NCBI GenBank assembly: GCA_023423605.1
Contig: JAFAFF010000207.1
Span: 1 to 12,750 of the forward strand
Length of the DNA: 12,750 nt
From: Pseudomonadota bacterium
GTDB lineage: Bacteria > Pseudomonadota > Gammaproteobacteria > Xanthomonadales > Xanthomonadaceae
Reading direction: 5' to 3'
Part shown: one piece after another, positions 1-7,246 of the stretch
Layout: each line of letters starts with the position of its first letter
How positions within the stretch are numbered: position 1 is the stretch's first letter
Notes under the pieces: model-generated
What the model saw: the letters and a program-made list of their open reading frames with translations, nothing else
Databases searched by the model: none
Told to the model about the DNA's origin: nothing
Translations under genes and position numbers: made by a program

Positions 1-856
1 GGCCATAGTCGATGGTGAGCCCGAGCACGGACATGTTGTCCGTGTTCATCACCCCGTGCACGAAGCCCACCCGCATCCAGTGCGCCACCATTTCCGCGGT
101 GCGCACGCAGGTTTCGGCGAACCACTGCGCGCGCATTTCCTCCGCCGGGCCCCGCAGGTGCGGAAAATCGCGGGCGATGCAGGTATCCACCAGTTGCTGC
201 AGCAACGCCTGTTCGCCGCGGGCCGCAGGCAGTTCGAAGCTGCCGAAACGCAGGAAGGAAGGCGCGGCGCGGCATACCACCGCGCCTGGCTCAGGCTGCG
301 GATTGCCGTCATACAGAATATCGCGCACCACCTCCTCACCCGTGCCGACCAGCGACAGCGCGCGTGTGGTGGGCACGCCAAGGTGGTGCATGGCTTCACT
401 GCACAGGAATTCGCGGATGGATGAACGCAGCACGGCGCGACCATCGGCCCCGCGCGAATAGGGCGTTGGCCCGGCGCCCTTGAGCTGCAGTTCCCAATGC
501 GCGCCATCGGGTGCCACCAGTTCGCCCAGCGAGATCGCCCGGCCATCACCCAGCTGGCCGGCCCAGTGCCCGAACTGGTGACCACCATAATTGGCCGCCC
601 AGGGCTGCATGCCGTCCAGCAGCGCATTGCCACCGAATACCTCTGCGAAAGCCTCGCTGGACACCAGCGTCGCTGGCAGGCCGAGCAGCGTCGCGACTTC
701 CGGCCAATGCGCCAGCAGCACCGGTGCCGCGACCGGCGTGGGCAGCACCGGCGACCAGGCGACGCCACGGATGTCGCGGCGATGCAGGCCGGCGCCGGTA
801 TCGCCGGGCAGGGCCTGGATCAGGCGGTTGTCGAAACGTGGAATGGAAGGACTCAT
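1..856 (-). CDS. selO: Protein adenylyltransferase SelO (YdiU/UPF0061 family), 3' end missing
   Basis: SelO is a pseudokinase-fold enzyme that moves AMP from ATP to hydroxyl side chains of proteins and is linked to redox stress responses. Translating the minus strand from the ATG at 854-856 gives 285 residues with no stop before the window edge; the family is usually about 480-520 residues, so roughly the N-terminal 55-60 percent is present. Visible family signatures are [17 protein letters not shown] (91-107), [19 protein letters not shown] (123-141, Lys126 probably the nucleotide-binding lysine) and [10 protein letters not shown] (267-276), whose Asp273-Asn274 probably match the catalytic base and metal ligand, followed by LTIDYG with Asp283. 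The C-terminus, where some homologues carry selenocysteine or cysteine, is outside the window. No good ribosome binding site is seen before the ATG. It follows the GST gene by 46 bp on the same strand and may be cotranscribed with it. Family assignment is firm; residue equivalences are from memory. Confidence 0.95.
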   Translation of the reverse strand, partial: MSPSIPRFDNRLIQALPGDTGAGLHRRDIRGVAWSPVLPTPVAAPVLLAHWPEVATLLGLPATLVSSEAFAEVFGGNALLDGMQPWAANYGGHQFGHWAGQLGDGRAISLGELVAPDGAHWELQLKGAGPTPYSRGADGRAVLRSSIREFLCSEAMHHLGVPTTRALSLVGTGEEVVRDILYDGNPQPEPGAVVCRAAPSFLRFGSFELPAARGEQALLQQLVDTCIARDFPHLRGPAEEMRAQWFAETCVRTAEMVAHWMRVGFVHGVMNTDNMSVLGLTIDYG

Positions 857-876
857 GATCCGCAGATGGGGGCATC

Positions 877-899
877 GCCGGCGCGCAGCAAGCGCCGGC
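877..899 (-). other. GC-rich hairpin between the GST gene and selO
   Basis: GCCGGCGC (877-884) and GCGCCGGC (892-899) form a perfect 8 bp stem around a 7 nt loop. It lies 3 bp after the GST stop codon and about 20 bp before the selO start, read on the minus strand. No T tract follows, so it does not look like a standard intrinsic terminator. It could stabilise the GST mRNA end or reduce read-through into selO; both are guesses. Confidence 0.4.
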
Positions 900-902
900 C
901 GG

Positions 903-1592
903 TCAGCGGCTGCCCAGTGCCTGCAGGCTGCCGCCACGTTCCACCGCATGCCGGTAGGCCGGACGCTGTTCGATGCGCTGCAGGAACCCACGCAACGCCG
1001 GCTTGTCATCCAGCCCGTCGCCACGGCTGCCGGCGGCCTGGATGGGGAAACTCATCTGGATGTCCGCAGCCGTGAAGCGCTCGCCGGCGAACCACGGGCT
1101 GGCCGCCAGGCGAGCTTCCATCCAGTCCAGGTGCAGGCGTCGCTGCGGTCCCACGAAGCTCTTTTCAGCCTTGTCGGCGATGGCACGTGCGATGGGACGG
1201 GCGAAGAACGGCATCGATGCGTTGCGGATCCGCCCCATCACCAGCGTCAGCAGCATCGGTGGCATCGCCGAACCTTCGGCGTAGTGCAGCCAGTAGCGGT
1301 AGGCCATGCGTTCGTCGGCGTCGGCCGGCAGAGGTGCTGGGGACAGCGCGCGGTCGTGGTCGTAGCGATCAGCCAGGTAATCGAGGATCGCCCCGGATTC
1401 GGCCAGCACGCGGTCGCCATCCTGGAGTATGGGTGCCTTGCCAAGACGATGCACCTCGCGCAGTTCGGGCGGCGCCAGCAGGGTGCTGCGATCGCGCGCG
1501 TACTGCTTCAGTTCGTACGCCAGTCCCAGCTCCTCCAGCATCCACAGCACGCGCAGCGAACGGGAATTTTCCAGATGATGGACGACGATCAT
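903..1592 (-). CDS. Glutathione S-transferase family protein
   Basis: This 229-residue soluble protein has the two-domain GST layout and probably conjugates or reduces small electrophiles with glutathione; the substrate cannot be told. The thioredoxin-like N-terminal domain (about 1-78) opens with [20 protein letters not shown], a proteobacterial GST pattern in which Ser10 or Ser12 would be the residue activating glutathione. Pro54 in [10 protein letters not shown] (51-60) is the expected cis-proline, and [10 protein letters not shown] (64-73) contains the Glu65-Ser66 pair that binds the gamma-glutamyl group. The alpha-helical C-terminal domain covers about 85-225 and includes [17 protein letters not shown], the typical N-capping box region. 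The start at 1590-1592 is chosen because it puts the first beta strand at residue 1; no strong ribosome binding site precedes it. The gene sits downstream of the cspA terminator, so it probably has its own promoter, but none is obvious in the 68 bp between start and terminator. Confidence 0.93.
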   Translation of the reverse strand: MIVVHHLENSRSLRVLWMLEELGLAYELKQYARDRSTLLAPPELREVHRLGKAPILQDGDRVLAESGAILDYLADRYDHDRALSPAPLPADADERMAYRYWLHYAEGSAMPPMLLTLVMGRIRNASMPFFARPIARAIADKAEKSFVGPQRRLHLDWMEARLAASPWFAGERFTAADIQMSFPIQAAGSRGDGLDDKPALRGFLQRIEQRPAYRHAVERGGSLQALGSR

Positions 1593-1660
1593 GCAGATAT
1601 ACCGGGGCTGGGGTCATGCAGATGGTAGACACAGGACGACGGGCGGCACGTGACGACCCC

Positions 1661-1694
1661 AAATAAAAACGCCGGAAGCTTGCGCTTCCGGCGT
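1661..1694 (-). terminator. Rho-independent terminator of cspA
   Basis: ACGCCGGAAGC (1669-1679) and GCTTCCGGCGT (1684-1694) form a perfect 11 bp stem. On the minus strand the loop reads GCAA, a stable GNRA tetraloop, and the stem is followed by TTTTTATTT (complement of 1661-1669). It lies 29 bp after the cspA stop codon and is a textbook intrinsic terminator for the minus strand. On the plus strand no T run follows, so it should act in one direction only. Confidence 0.93.
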
Positions 1695-1723
1695 CTCTGG
1701 CTACCTTGAAGGCAGCAGGCGGA

Positions 1724-1933
1724 TCAGTCTGCCTGCACCTGGTCAGCCTGCATGCCCTTCTGGCCCTGCACGGCGACGAAGGTCACCTTCTGGCCTTCCT
1801 GCAGCGACTTGAAGCCGTTGCCCTGGATGGCGCGGAAGTGCACGAAGAGGTCCGGGCCGCTTTCCGGGGTGATGAAGCCGAAGCCCTTGGCATCGTTGAA
1901 CCACTTGACGGTACCGCTCTGACGATCAGACAT
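1724..1933 (-). CDS. cspA: Cold shock protein, CspA family
   Basis: This 69-residue protein is a single cold shock domain of standard length. It binds single-stranded RNA and DNA and acts as an RNA chaperone that melts mRNA secondary structure. The two RNA-binding motifs are clear: KGFGFI (16-21, RNP1) and LFVHF (29-33, RNP2), with the nucleic-acid-stacking Trp11 and aromatic residues Phe12, Phe18, Phe20 and Phe30 in the expected places. The ATG at 1931-1933 is preceded by AGGAG (complement of 1942-1946) with an 8 nt spacer, which fixes the start. The gene is monocistronic: it ends in a strong terminator and is separated from the upstream pseudouridine synthase by 273 bp, enough for the long 5' leader usual in cold-inducible csp genes. 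Whether this copy is cold-induced or constitutive cannot be told; Xanthomonadaceae usually carry several csp genes. Confidence 0.96.
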   Translation of the reverse strand: MSDRQSGTVKWFNDAKGFGFITPESGPDLFVHFRAIQGNGFKSLQEGQKVTFVAVQGQKGMQADQVQAD

Positions 1934-2206
1934 TTTGCTAACTCCTGGAACAATGTGAAATAAATCGCAGCCACCGGATGTCGGGGCTGAGACTGAGTTG
2001 CAGGCGTTGGCAAAGCGGATCGATGAAGCGGATCGTTGAGATCAACTGCATCAGGCCACGATTTACGGTGACCCTAGCAAACACAGTGGGTCGAACGATA
2101 CGCGTGTTTTGCTGAAAAAGCGATAGCCAATGCGCCAACAAGGCAAAGGCCCGCAGGCCCCGCGCGCCAATGCCCGCCACGGGCCGGGCCGCTTCCGGGA
2201 ACCGGT
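1934..2206 (-). promoter_or_regulatory. cspA leader and promoter region with a 10 bp direct repeat
   Basis: No gene is seen in these 273 bp between cspA and the upstream pseudouridine synthase. The cspA ribosome binding site lies at 1942-1946. Two exact copies of AAGCGGATCG (2013-2022 and 2026-2035) stand 13 bp apart in what should be the leader; on the cspA strand they read CGATCCGCTT. A weak stem GGCC-CGCA-GGCC (2148-2159), followed on the minus strand by TTTGCC, may be the end of the pseudouridine synthase transcript. I could not find a convincing -35/-10 pair or a match to the E. coli cold box, so the promoter is inferred from position only. Confidence 0.4.
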
Positions 2207-3142
2207 TCAGAATTCCCCTACCCCACGCTGGGTAGAAATCTGAACCGCCGAACCGTCATCCAGCGTACGCGTACTGCTGAAATGCCGGGCGGCACCGGTC
2301 AGCGGATCGACGAACCGCAGGGTCCTGGCCAACAACCGCAACGGCTGCGGCGGCCCGCCCGGCGCCTGCGGCAGACACTCGGGGTACAGGTCATCACCCA
2401 GGATCGGTGCGCCCAGTGCCGCCATGTGCACGCGCAACTGGTGCTTGCGACCGGTCACCGGCAGCAGGCGATAGCGCCACACCGGGCCCTGGCCATCGAT
2501 GACCTCCACCCGGGTCAGGCTGTTGGGCTCACCGTCCACCTCCTGCATGCGGAAGAACGGCGTGCCGGGCTGCAGCCGGCTCTGCCGCTGCAGGGGAAAG
2601 GCCTGCGCTGGCAAGGCCGCCGCCAGGGCCTCGTACTCCTTGACGATGCGCCGTTCACGGAACAGCCGCTGGTAGGCATCGCGGCTGTCGGGACGGGTGG
2701 AGAACAACACCAGGCCTGCGGTGAGCCGGTCCAGGCGGTGCAGCGGCACCAGCGACGGATTGCCGGTGGCGGCGACCAGGCGGGCCAGCAGGGTCTGCCG
2801 CACATAGCCCCCGGCAGGCACCACCGGCAGGAAATGCGGCTTGTCGGCCACCAGCAGATGCTCGTCGCAATGCACGATGCGTTCAGCGAACGGGATGTCC
2901 TGCTCGTTTTCCACCTCACGGTAATAACGCACCTCCAGCCCCACCTGCCAGGGCTGCCCGGGCGCCAGCGCCCTGCCCTGCGCATCCTGCACGCGGCCAC
3001 GGGCGAAGCGGTCCAGCCACTGGGCACGGCTGATGCGCGGGAAGCGCCCACACAGCCCCTCCAGCAGGTTCGGCCAGTCGCCCGGCGGCAACTGCAGGCG
3101 GCTGGGCAGGAGACCTGCGGCTGGCGGATCGGACGGCTGCAT
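2207..3142 (-). CDS. RluA-family RNA pseudouridine synthase
   Basis: This 311-residue enzyme is predicted to convert uridine to pseudouridine in rRNA or tRNA; the target cannot be read from sequence. An N-terminal S4-like RNA-binding stretch is suggested by LLEGLCGRFPRISRAQWLDR (26-45). The catalytic domain follows, with the family motif HRLDRLTAGLVLFSTRP (135-151), in which Asp138 is the catalytic aspartate; the usual form is HRLDxxTSG, here with Ala142 instead of Ser. GRKHQLRVHMAALGAPILGD near the C-terminus is the second family signature. The reading frame stays open upstream to 3442, but that part would overlap yaeQ on the other strand and has no family similarity, so I place the start at the ATG 3140-3142, just before the S4-like part. 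The gene is divergent from yaeQ, with 42 bp between the two starts. It probably belongs to the subgroup annotated only as 'pseudouridine synthase' in this family of bacteria. Confidence 0.92.
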   Translation of the reverse strand: MQPSDPPAAGLLPSRLQLPPGDWPNLLEGLCGRFPRISRAQWLDRFARGRVQDAQGRALAPGQPWQVGLEVRYYREVENEQDIPFAERIVHCDEHLLVADKPHFLPVVPAGGYVRQTLLARLVAATGNPSLVPLHRLDRLTAGLVLFSTRPDSRDAYQRLFRERRIVKEYEALAAALPAQAFPLQRQSRLQPGTPFFRMQEVDGEPNSLTRVEVIDGQGPVWRYRLLPVTGRKHQLRVHMAALGAPILGDDLYPECLPQAPGGPPQPLRLLARTLRFVDPLTGAARHFSSTRTLDDGSAVQISTQRGVGEF

Positions 3143-3158
3143 GGCGCAACCTTTATCA

Positions 3159-3174
3159 TGGGCATCTTTGCCCA
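3159..3174 (+). other. Small hairpin in the rluA-family/yaeQ divergent intergenic region
   Basis: TGGGCA (3159-3164) and TGCCCA (3169-3174) form a perfect 6 bp stem with a TCTT loop in the 42 bp between the two divergent start codons. It ends 2 bp before the likely yaeQ ribosome binding site GGAAG (3176-3180). It may act as an operator half-site pair or modulate yaeQ translation, or be chance; the stem is short. Confidence 0.25.
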
Positions 3175-3184
3175 CGGAAGCCCC

Positions 3185-3733
3185 ATGGCTCTCACCGCCA
3201 CCATCCGCAAGGCCGAGCTGCAGATCAGCGACATGGATCGCGGCTACTACGCCACCCACAACCTCACCCTGGCCCAGCATCCGTCGGAGACCGACGAGCG
3301 GCTCATGGTGCGGCTGCTGGCGTTCGCGCTCAATGCCGATGAACGGCTGGAATTCGGTCGTGGCCTGAGCACCGACGACGAGCCGGACCTGTGGCAGCAC
3401 GACTACACCGGCGACATCCTGCAATGGATCGACCTGGGCCATCCGGATGAATCACGCATCCGCAAGGCCTGCAACCGCAGCGCGCGCGTGCAGGTGGTGA
3501 ACTACGGCGGGCATGCGTCGGATGTGTGGTGGCAGAAGCAGGGCAAGGCACTGGAGCGTTTCCACAACCTGTGCGTGATGGACCTGCCCGGCGCCTTCGT
3601 GGAGCAGTGGGGCCTGCAGATACAGCGCGCCATGCGCTGGAGCGTGCTGGTCCAGGACACCGAGGTGCAGCTGATCAACGACCAGATGCAGCTGCAGGTC
3701 ACGCCGGTGTGGCGCAAGCGCGCCAGGGACTGA
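3185..3733 (+). CDS. yaeQ: YaeQ family protein
   Basis: The product has 182 residues, essentially the length of E. coli YaeQ, a compact protein with a nuclease-like PD-(D/E)XK fold whose cellular role is not settled; it was once linked to transcription antitermination. Family stretches are MALTATIRKAELQISDMDRG (1-20), LTLAQHPSETDERLMVRLLA (27-46), ADERLEFGRGLSTDDEPDLW (51-70) and WIDLGHPDESRIRKACNRSA (81-100). Conserved acidic residues in DDEPDLW and WIDLG, together with Glu35, are candidates for the fold's metal site. An in-frame ATG lies 27 bp upstream (3158), but the family begins at MAL, so 3185 is used; GGAAG at 3176-3180 is a close, modest ribosome binding site. The gene is divergent from the pseudouridine synthase and is followed after only 5 bp by the flavoprotein gene, so the two are probably one transcript. 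Confidence 0.93.
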   Translation: MALTATIRKAELQISDMDRGYYATHNLTLAQHPSETDERLMVRLLAFALNADERLEFGRGLSTDDEPDLWQHDYTGDILQWIDLGHPDESRIRKACNRSARVQVVNYGGHASDVWWQKQGKALERFHNLCVMDLPGAFVEQWGLQIQRAMRWSVLVQDTEVQLINDQMQLQVTPVWRKRARD

Positions 3734-3738
3734 GCACG

Positions 3739-4929
3739 GTGACGGTGACCACGACGCGTTGCGATGTGCTGGTGGTCGGCGCGGGCGCCGCCGGGATGAT
3801 GTGTGCGCTGACGTCCGGCCAGCGCGGACGCGTGGTGCAGGTCATCGACCACGCCAACAAGGTCGGCAAGAAGATCCTGATGTCCGGCGGTGGGCGCTGC
3901 AACTTCACCAACACCGGCACCACCCCGGCCAATTTCGTGTCGGCCAATCCGCACTTCTGCAAATCCGCGCTGGCCCGTTATGCGCCGACCGATTTCATCG
4001 AGATGGTGGAGCGGCATCGCATCGCGTACCACGAAAAGGAACTGGGCCAGCTGTTCTGCGATGTGTCGTCGAAGCTGATCGTGAAGATGCTGGTGGATGA
4101 ATGCCAGGCTGCGGGCGTGCGCATCCGCACCGACTGCGGCGTGCAGCGCATCGAACGCACCACCGACGGTTTCGACGTGCACACCACGCAGGGAAGGTTC
4201 TTCGCCGCTTCGCTGGTGATAGCGACCGGCGGACTGTCCATTCCCAGCCTGGGGGCCAGCGGTTTCGGCTACGAGGTGGCACGACAGTTCGGGCATCGCG
4301 TGCTGCTCACCCGTGCCGGACTGGTGCCGCTGACCCTCAGCGGCACGCACCAGGCGCGCCTGGCCGAGCTTTCCGGCGTCGCCCTGCCGGTGGAGGCGCG
4401 CAGCAACGGCATGAGCTTCCGCAATTCCATGCTGCTGACCCACCGCGGCATAAGCGGCCCGGCCATCCTGCAGATATCTTCGTTCTGGCAACCCGGCGAC
4501 ACGCTGGAGCTGGACCTGTTGCCTGGCCAGGATGCCGCCGACTGGCTGCGTACGATGAAGCGCGAACGTGGCGCGGCCGAACTGCGCAATGTGCTGGCCG
4601 AAGTGCTGCCCAAGCGCCTGGCGCAGCGCCTGTGCGAACTCTGGCTGCCCGACCGCCCCGTCAAGCAGCTGGACGAGCCGCAGCTGCGCCAGGTGGCCCA
4701 GCTGCTGAACGCCTTCCCGCTGGTGGCCAGCGGCACCGAGGGTTACCGCACCGCGGAAGTCACCCTGGGTGGCGTGGACACCGCGCAGGTGTCCTCGTCC
4801 ACCTTCGAATCGCGCCTGGTGCCCGGCCTGCACTTCATCGGCGAAGTTCTGGATGTCAGCGGCTGGCTGGGCGGCTACAACTTCCAGTGGGCATGGGCCA
4901 GTGGCCATGCCGCCGGCAGCGTGGTGTAG
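3739..4929 (+). CDS. HI0933-family NAD(P)/FAD-dependent oxidoreductase (GTG start)
   Basis: This 396-residue flavoprotein belongs to the HI0933/YhiN group; its substrate is unknown. The dinucleotide-binding motif VLVVGAGAAGMMCAL lies at 10-24, followed by KVGKKILMSGGGRCNFTN (41-58), a hallmark of the family, and ATGGLSIPSLGASGFGYEVA (162-181). THRGISGPAILQIS lies in the middle and GEVLDVSGWLGGYNFQWAWA near the C-terminus closes the FAD site. Length is normal. No ATG lies ahead of the FAD motif in this frame. GTG 3739-3741 is the best start, with AGGGA (3725-3729) 9 nt upstream inside the yaeQ 3' end; GTG 3745-3747 is an alternative. The 5 bp gap to yaeQ suggests translational coupling. The frame is open further upstream, but that part overlaps yaeQ and is not family sequence. 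It is followed by a 95 bp gap before fimX with no clear terminator. Confidence 0.93.
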   Translation: MTVTTTRCDVLVVGAGAAGMMCALTSGQRGRVVQVIDHANKVGKKILMSGGGRCNFTNTGTTPANFVSANPHFCKSALARYAPTDFIEMVERHRIAYHEKELGQLFCDVSSKLIVKMLVDECQAAGVRIRTDCGVQRIERTTDGFDVHTTQGRFFAASLVIATGGLSIPSLGASGFGYEVARQFGHRVLLTRAGLVPLTLSGTHQARLAELSGVALPVEARSNGMSFRNSMLLTHRGISGPAILQISSFWQPGDTLELDLLPGQDAADWLRTMKRERGAAELRNVLAEVLPKRLAQRLCELWLPDRPVKQLDEPQLRQVAQLLNAFPLVASGTEGYRTAEVTLGGVDTAQVSSSTFESRLVPGLHFIGEVLDVSGWLGGYNFQWAWASGHAAGSVV

Positions 4930-5024
4930 GCCCGGCGCCGCCATCGCCACAGCACACCACGGGGCTGGCGCATGGACCCGCAGGCGTGCATCGTGTATCA
5001 CATGCGCACCCCGGGGAGTTTTCC

Positions 5025-7094
5025 ATGCAGAATCCGAACGACATCACCCTGCGCCTGGTGATCGTTGACGACAGCGGCGAGAACGCCGAGACCATCGTCA
5101 GCACCCTGCGCAACAGCGGAATCGCGGTGCGGCCGTCGCGTCCACAGGACGCTGCGGAACTGGGCCAGGTGCTCGGTGCGCAGCCGATCGACCTGGTGCT
5201 GGCCGCGCCGTCGCAGACCATCGGACTGCTGCAGGTGACCCAGCAGATCGCGGCCAGCGGCAAGGACATCCCGCTGATCCTGCTGGCCGACCGCATCGAG
5301 GAAGATGCGCTGGTGGAAGCCAGCGCGCACGGGGTGCGTGCGCTGGCGCTGCGCCAGCGTCCGGAGCACCTGCTGGCAGTGGTGCGCGACCAGTGGGTGG
5401 ACCTGCAGGCGCGGCGCGGGCTGCGACGCATCGAAGCGCAGATGCGCGAGACCGAGCGGCGCTGCGATGCATTGATCGCCTCCTCCCGCGATCCCATCGC
5501 CTACATCCACGAGGGCATGCACATCCGTGCCAACGATGCCTACCTGGAGATGTTCGGTTTCGAAAGCTTCGAGGACGTGGAAGGTATTTCGCTGCTGGAC
5601 ATGGTGGCTGCCCAGCACGTGGATGGCTTCAAGCAGCTGCTCAAGGGCCTGAGCAAGGGCGAAGCGCCGCCCCCGCAATACCAGGTGGATGCCCGCCACC
5701 AGGATGGCAGCGCCTTCGCGGCGACCATGGAGTTCACCGCTGCCTCGTACGAGGGCGAATCCTGCCTGCAGGTGGTGTTCCGTCGCCGCCTGGAAGTGGA
5801 CGCGGACCTGGCGCGGGAAGTGGAAGACCTGCGCCAGCGCGATCACGTGACCGGCCTGCTGAACCGGCCGACCTTCATGGTGCAGGTGGAAAATGCGGTG
5901 GCACAGGCCGGCCGCAGCGAAGGACGCTGCGCGCTGCTGCTGATCGAACCTGACCACTACGCACGACTGCTGCCGGACATCGGCCTGGATTCGGCCGACG
6001 CGCTGATCGCCGCGCTGGCGCAGCTGCTGCGCGACGTGGTGGATGGGCAGGCATCGCTGGCGCGCTTCGGCGAACACAGTTTCGCGGTGCTGCACAGCGG
6101 CGCCTATGCGGAAACCGCCGCGCTGGCCGAACGCATCCGCGCGGCCTACGCGGCGCATGTATTCAGCGTTGGCGAACGCTCGGCGACGGTGACGGTAAGC
6201 ATCGGCGGCGTACAGGTGGGCGAACGCATCGCCAGCCTGGGCCAGGTGCTGGCCAAGGCGACCGACAGCGCGCAGGCCGCCGCCGAACTGGGCAACACCG
6301 TGCGCATCTTCGATCCCGGTGCCGCCGACCGCGTGGAAGAGGAGCGCGTGGCACGCTGGGTGGCACGGATACGCGAGGCGCTGCAGGGCGACGGTTTCCA
6401 CCTGCACTACCAGCCGGTGCTCAACCTGCAGGGCGAACCACTGGAACTGTACGAAGCCTACCTGCGGCTGGAGAACAACGGCGAACTGCTGAGCCCGGTG
6501 GCCTTCCTGGGCATCGCCGAGGAGCATGGGCTGCTGGCCGACATCAACCGCTGGGTGGTGCGCCGGGCGATAGGCATCCTGGGTGAGCGCCAACGTTCCG
6601 GCCATCCGACGCAGATGCTGGTGAAGATAACGCCCGAGTCCTTCGCCGATGCCGAACTCATCGCGCTGCTGGGCCAGGAACTGCGCGCGCAGGGCGTGCC
6701 CGGCGAACGGCTGTGGCTGCATGCGCCGGAAGCGAAGGTATTCACCCACCTGCGCAACGCCCAGCAGTTCCTGCAGGACGTGGCCCCGCTGGGCTGCCGC
6801 ATCGGCCTGGAGCAGTTCGGTTCCGGGCTGGATTCGTTCCAGCTGCTGGCGCATTTCCAGCCGCGTTTCCTGAAACTGGATCGCGACTTCACCCGCGATG
6901 CGGCCAGCACGCGCGAGAACTTCGAGAAGATCCAGGAGATCACCGAACGCGCACAGGCCGCCAGCATCGTCACCCTGGCCGAGTTCGTCACCGACGCCAA
7001 CTCGATGAGCCTGCTGTTCAGTGCCGGCGTGGATTACGTGCAGGGCGATTTCGTGGGCGCGGCCACGCCACGCATGGAGTTCGAGTTCGGCTGA
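5025..7094 (+). CDS. fimX: FimX-like REC-PAS-GGDEF-EAL protein, probable c-di-GMP receptor for type IV pili
   Basis: The 689-residue product has the FimX domain order: receiver-like (about 8-125), a linker helix (126-150), PAS (about 150-255), GGDEF (about 270-432) and EAL (about 440-689). Every enzymatic site looks broken. The receiver stretch IDLVLAAPS (55-63) has Ala where the phosphorylated Asp should be. The GGDEF loop reads FGEHSF (348-353), so Gly-Gly-Asp-Glu-Phe has become Gly-Glu-His-Ser-Phe. The EAL motif is EAYLR (477-481), the metal-binding Asp-Asp is Glu596-Gln597, and the usual Asn is Lys534. AEFV (652-655) and YVQGDFVG (671-678) resemble the ligand-binding parts of known FimX proteins. 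In Pseudomonas and Xanthomonas, FimX binds c-di-GMP through its dead EAL domain and acts with PilZ and the pilus ATPase PilB in twitching motility. The ATG is preceded by GGGGAG (5013-5018, 6 nt spacer). Cytoplasmic, no membrane segment. Confidence 0.9.
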   Translation: MQNPNDITLRLVIVDDSGENAETIVSTLRNSGIAVRPSRPQDAAELGQVLGAQPIDLVLAAPSQTIGLLQVTQQIAASGKDIPLILLADRIEEDALVEASAHGVRALALRQRPEHLLAVVRDQWVDLQARRGLRRIEAQMRETERRCDALIASSRDPIAYIHEGMHIRANDAYLEMFGFESFEDVEGISLLDMVAAQHVDGFKQLLKGLSKGEAPPPQYQVDARHQDGSAFAATMEFTAASYEGESCLQVVFRRRLEVDADLAREVEDLRQRDHVTGLLNRPTFMVQVENAVAQAGRSEGRCALLLIEPDHYARLLPDIGLDSADALIAALAQLLRDVVDGQASLARFGEHSFAVLHSGAYAETAALAERIRAAYAAHVFSVGERSATVTVSIGGVQVGERIASLGQVLAKATDSAQAAAELGNTVRIFDPGAADRVEEERVARWVARIREALQGDGFHLHYQPVLNLQGEPLELYEAYLRLENNGELLSPVAFLGIAEEHGLLADINRWVVRRAIGILGERQRSGHPTQMLVKITPESFADAELIALLGQELRAQGVPGERLWLHAPEAKVFTHLRNAQQFLQDVAPLGCRIGLEQFGSGLDSFQLLAHFQPRFLKLDRDFTRDAASTRENFEKIQEITERAQAASIVTLAEFVTDANSMSLLFSAGVDYVQGDFVGAATPRMEFEFG

Positions 7095-7100
7095 CGCCCG

Positions 7101-7201
7101 GGGATGAGGACCGGACCCTGCGGGTGATGACCGAACCCGCTGGGTGACGACCGAACCCGGTGGGTGGTGATCGAACCCGGTGGGTGACGACCGTTGGTCG
7201 T
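7101..7201. repeat. Degenerate 20 bp tandem repeat, 4-5 units
   Basis: Starting 6 bp after the fimX stop codon, a 20 bp unit repeats head to tail: 7122-7141, 7142-7161 (GGGTGACGACCGAACCCGGT), 7162-7181 and 7182-7201, with a looser 21 bp copy at 7101-7121. Units two and three differ at three positions. The last unit begins like the others but after GGGTGACGACCG runs into the palindrome of the neighbouring repeat. The array is noncoding and probably arose by slippage that duplicated one half of that palindrome; this is an inference from the shared sequence. Confidence 0.85.
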
Positions 7202-7204
7202 CAC
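7179..7204. repeat. REP-like palindrome, copy 1
   Basis: GTGACGACC (7184-7192) and GGTCGTCAC (7196-7204) form a 9 bp stem with a GTT loop. The whole 26 bp (7179-7204) is repeated exactly at 7247-7272. It overlaps the last unit of the 20 bp tandem array and lies 3 bp from the GTAG-type hairpin at 7208-7230. Confidence 0.85.
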
Positions 7205-7207
7205 TGC

Positions 7208-7230
7208 AGCGGGGCAGAGCCCCGCTCTAC
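7208..7230 (-). repeat. GTAG-type REP hairpin (SMAG-like)
   Basis: On the minus strand this reads GTAG followed by AGCGGGGC-TCT-GCCCCGCT: an 8 bp perfect stem (7208-7215 with 7219-7226) with a 3 nt loop and a GTAG tetranucleotide at its foot (7227-7230). That is the layout of the GTAG-headed REP family known from Stenotrophomonas maltophilia (called SMAG), which is moved or maintained by REP-associated tyrosine transposases. No such transposase is in this window. Together with the flanking palindromes it may end transcripts arriving from fimX and fabV, which converge here. Confidence 0.75.
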
Positions 7231-7246
7231 GCCTGGTGGCTTGATG

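Noticed and set aside
877..899. Calling the GST-selO hairpin an intrinsic terminator.
   Set aside because: No T tract follows on the minus strand.
3143..3442. A 100-residue N-terminal extension of the pseudouridine synthase frame.
   Set aside because: It overlaps yaeQ on the other strand, has no family similarity, and a good start exists at 3140-3142.
4930..5024. A sigma-54 promoter upstream of fimX.
   Set aside because: The nearest GG...GC pair has an 11 bp spacing where 10 is required, and the flanking bases do not match.
4998..6854. A 618-codon minus-strand frame antisense to fimX, and a similar 499-codon frame at 3502-5001 opposite yaeQ and the flavoprotein.
   Set aside because: Composition is that of codon-shadow frames (rich in His, Gln, Arg, Ala) and the plus-strand genes have clear family motifs.
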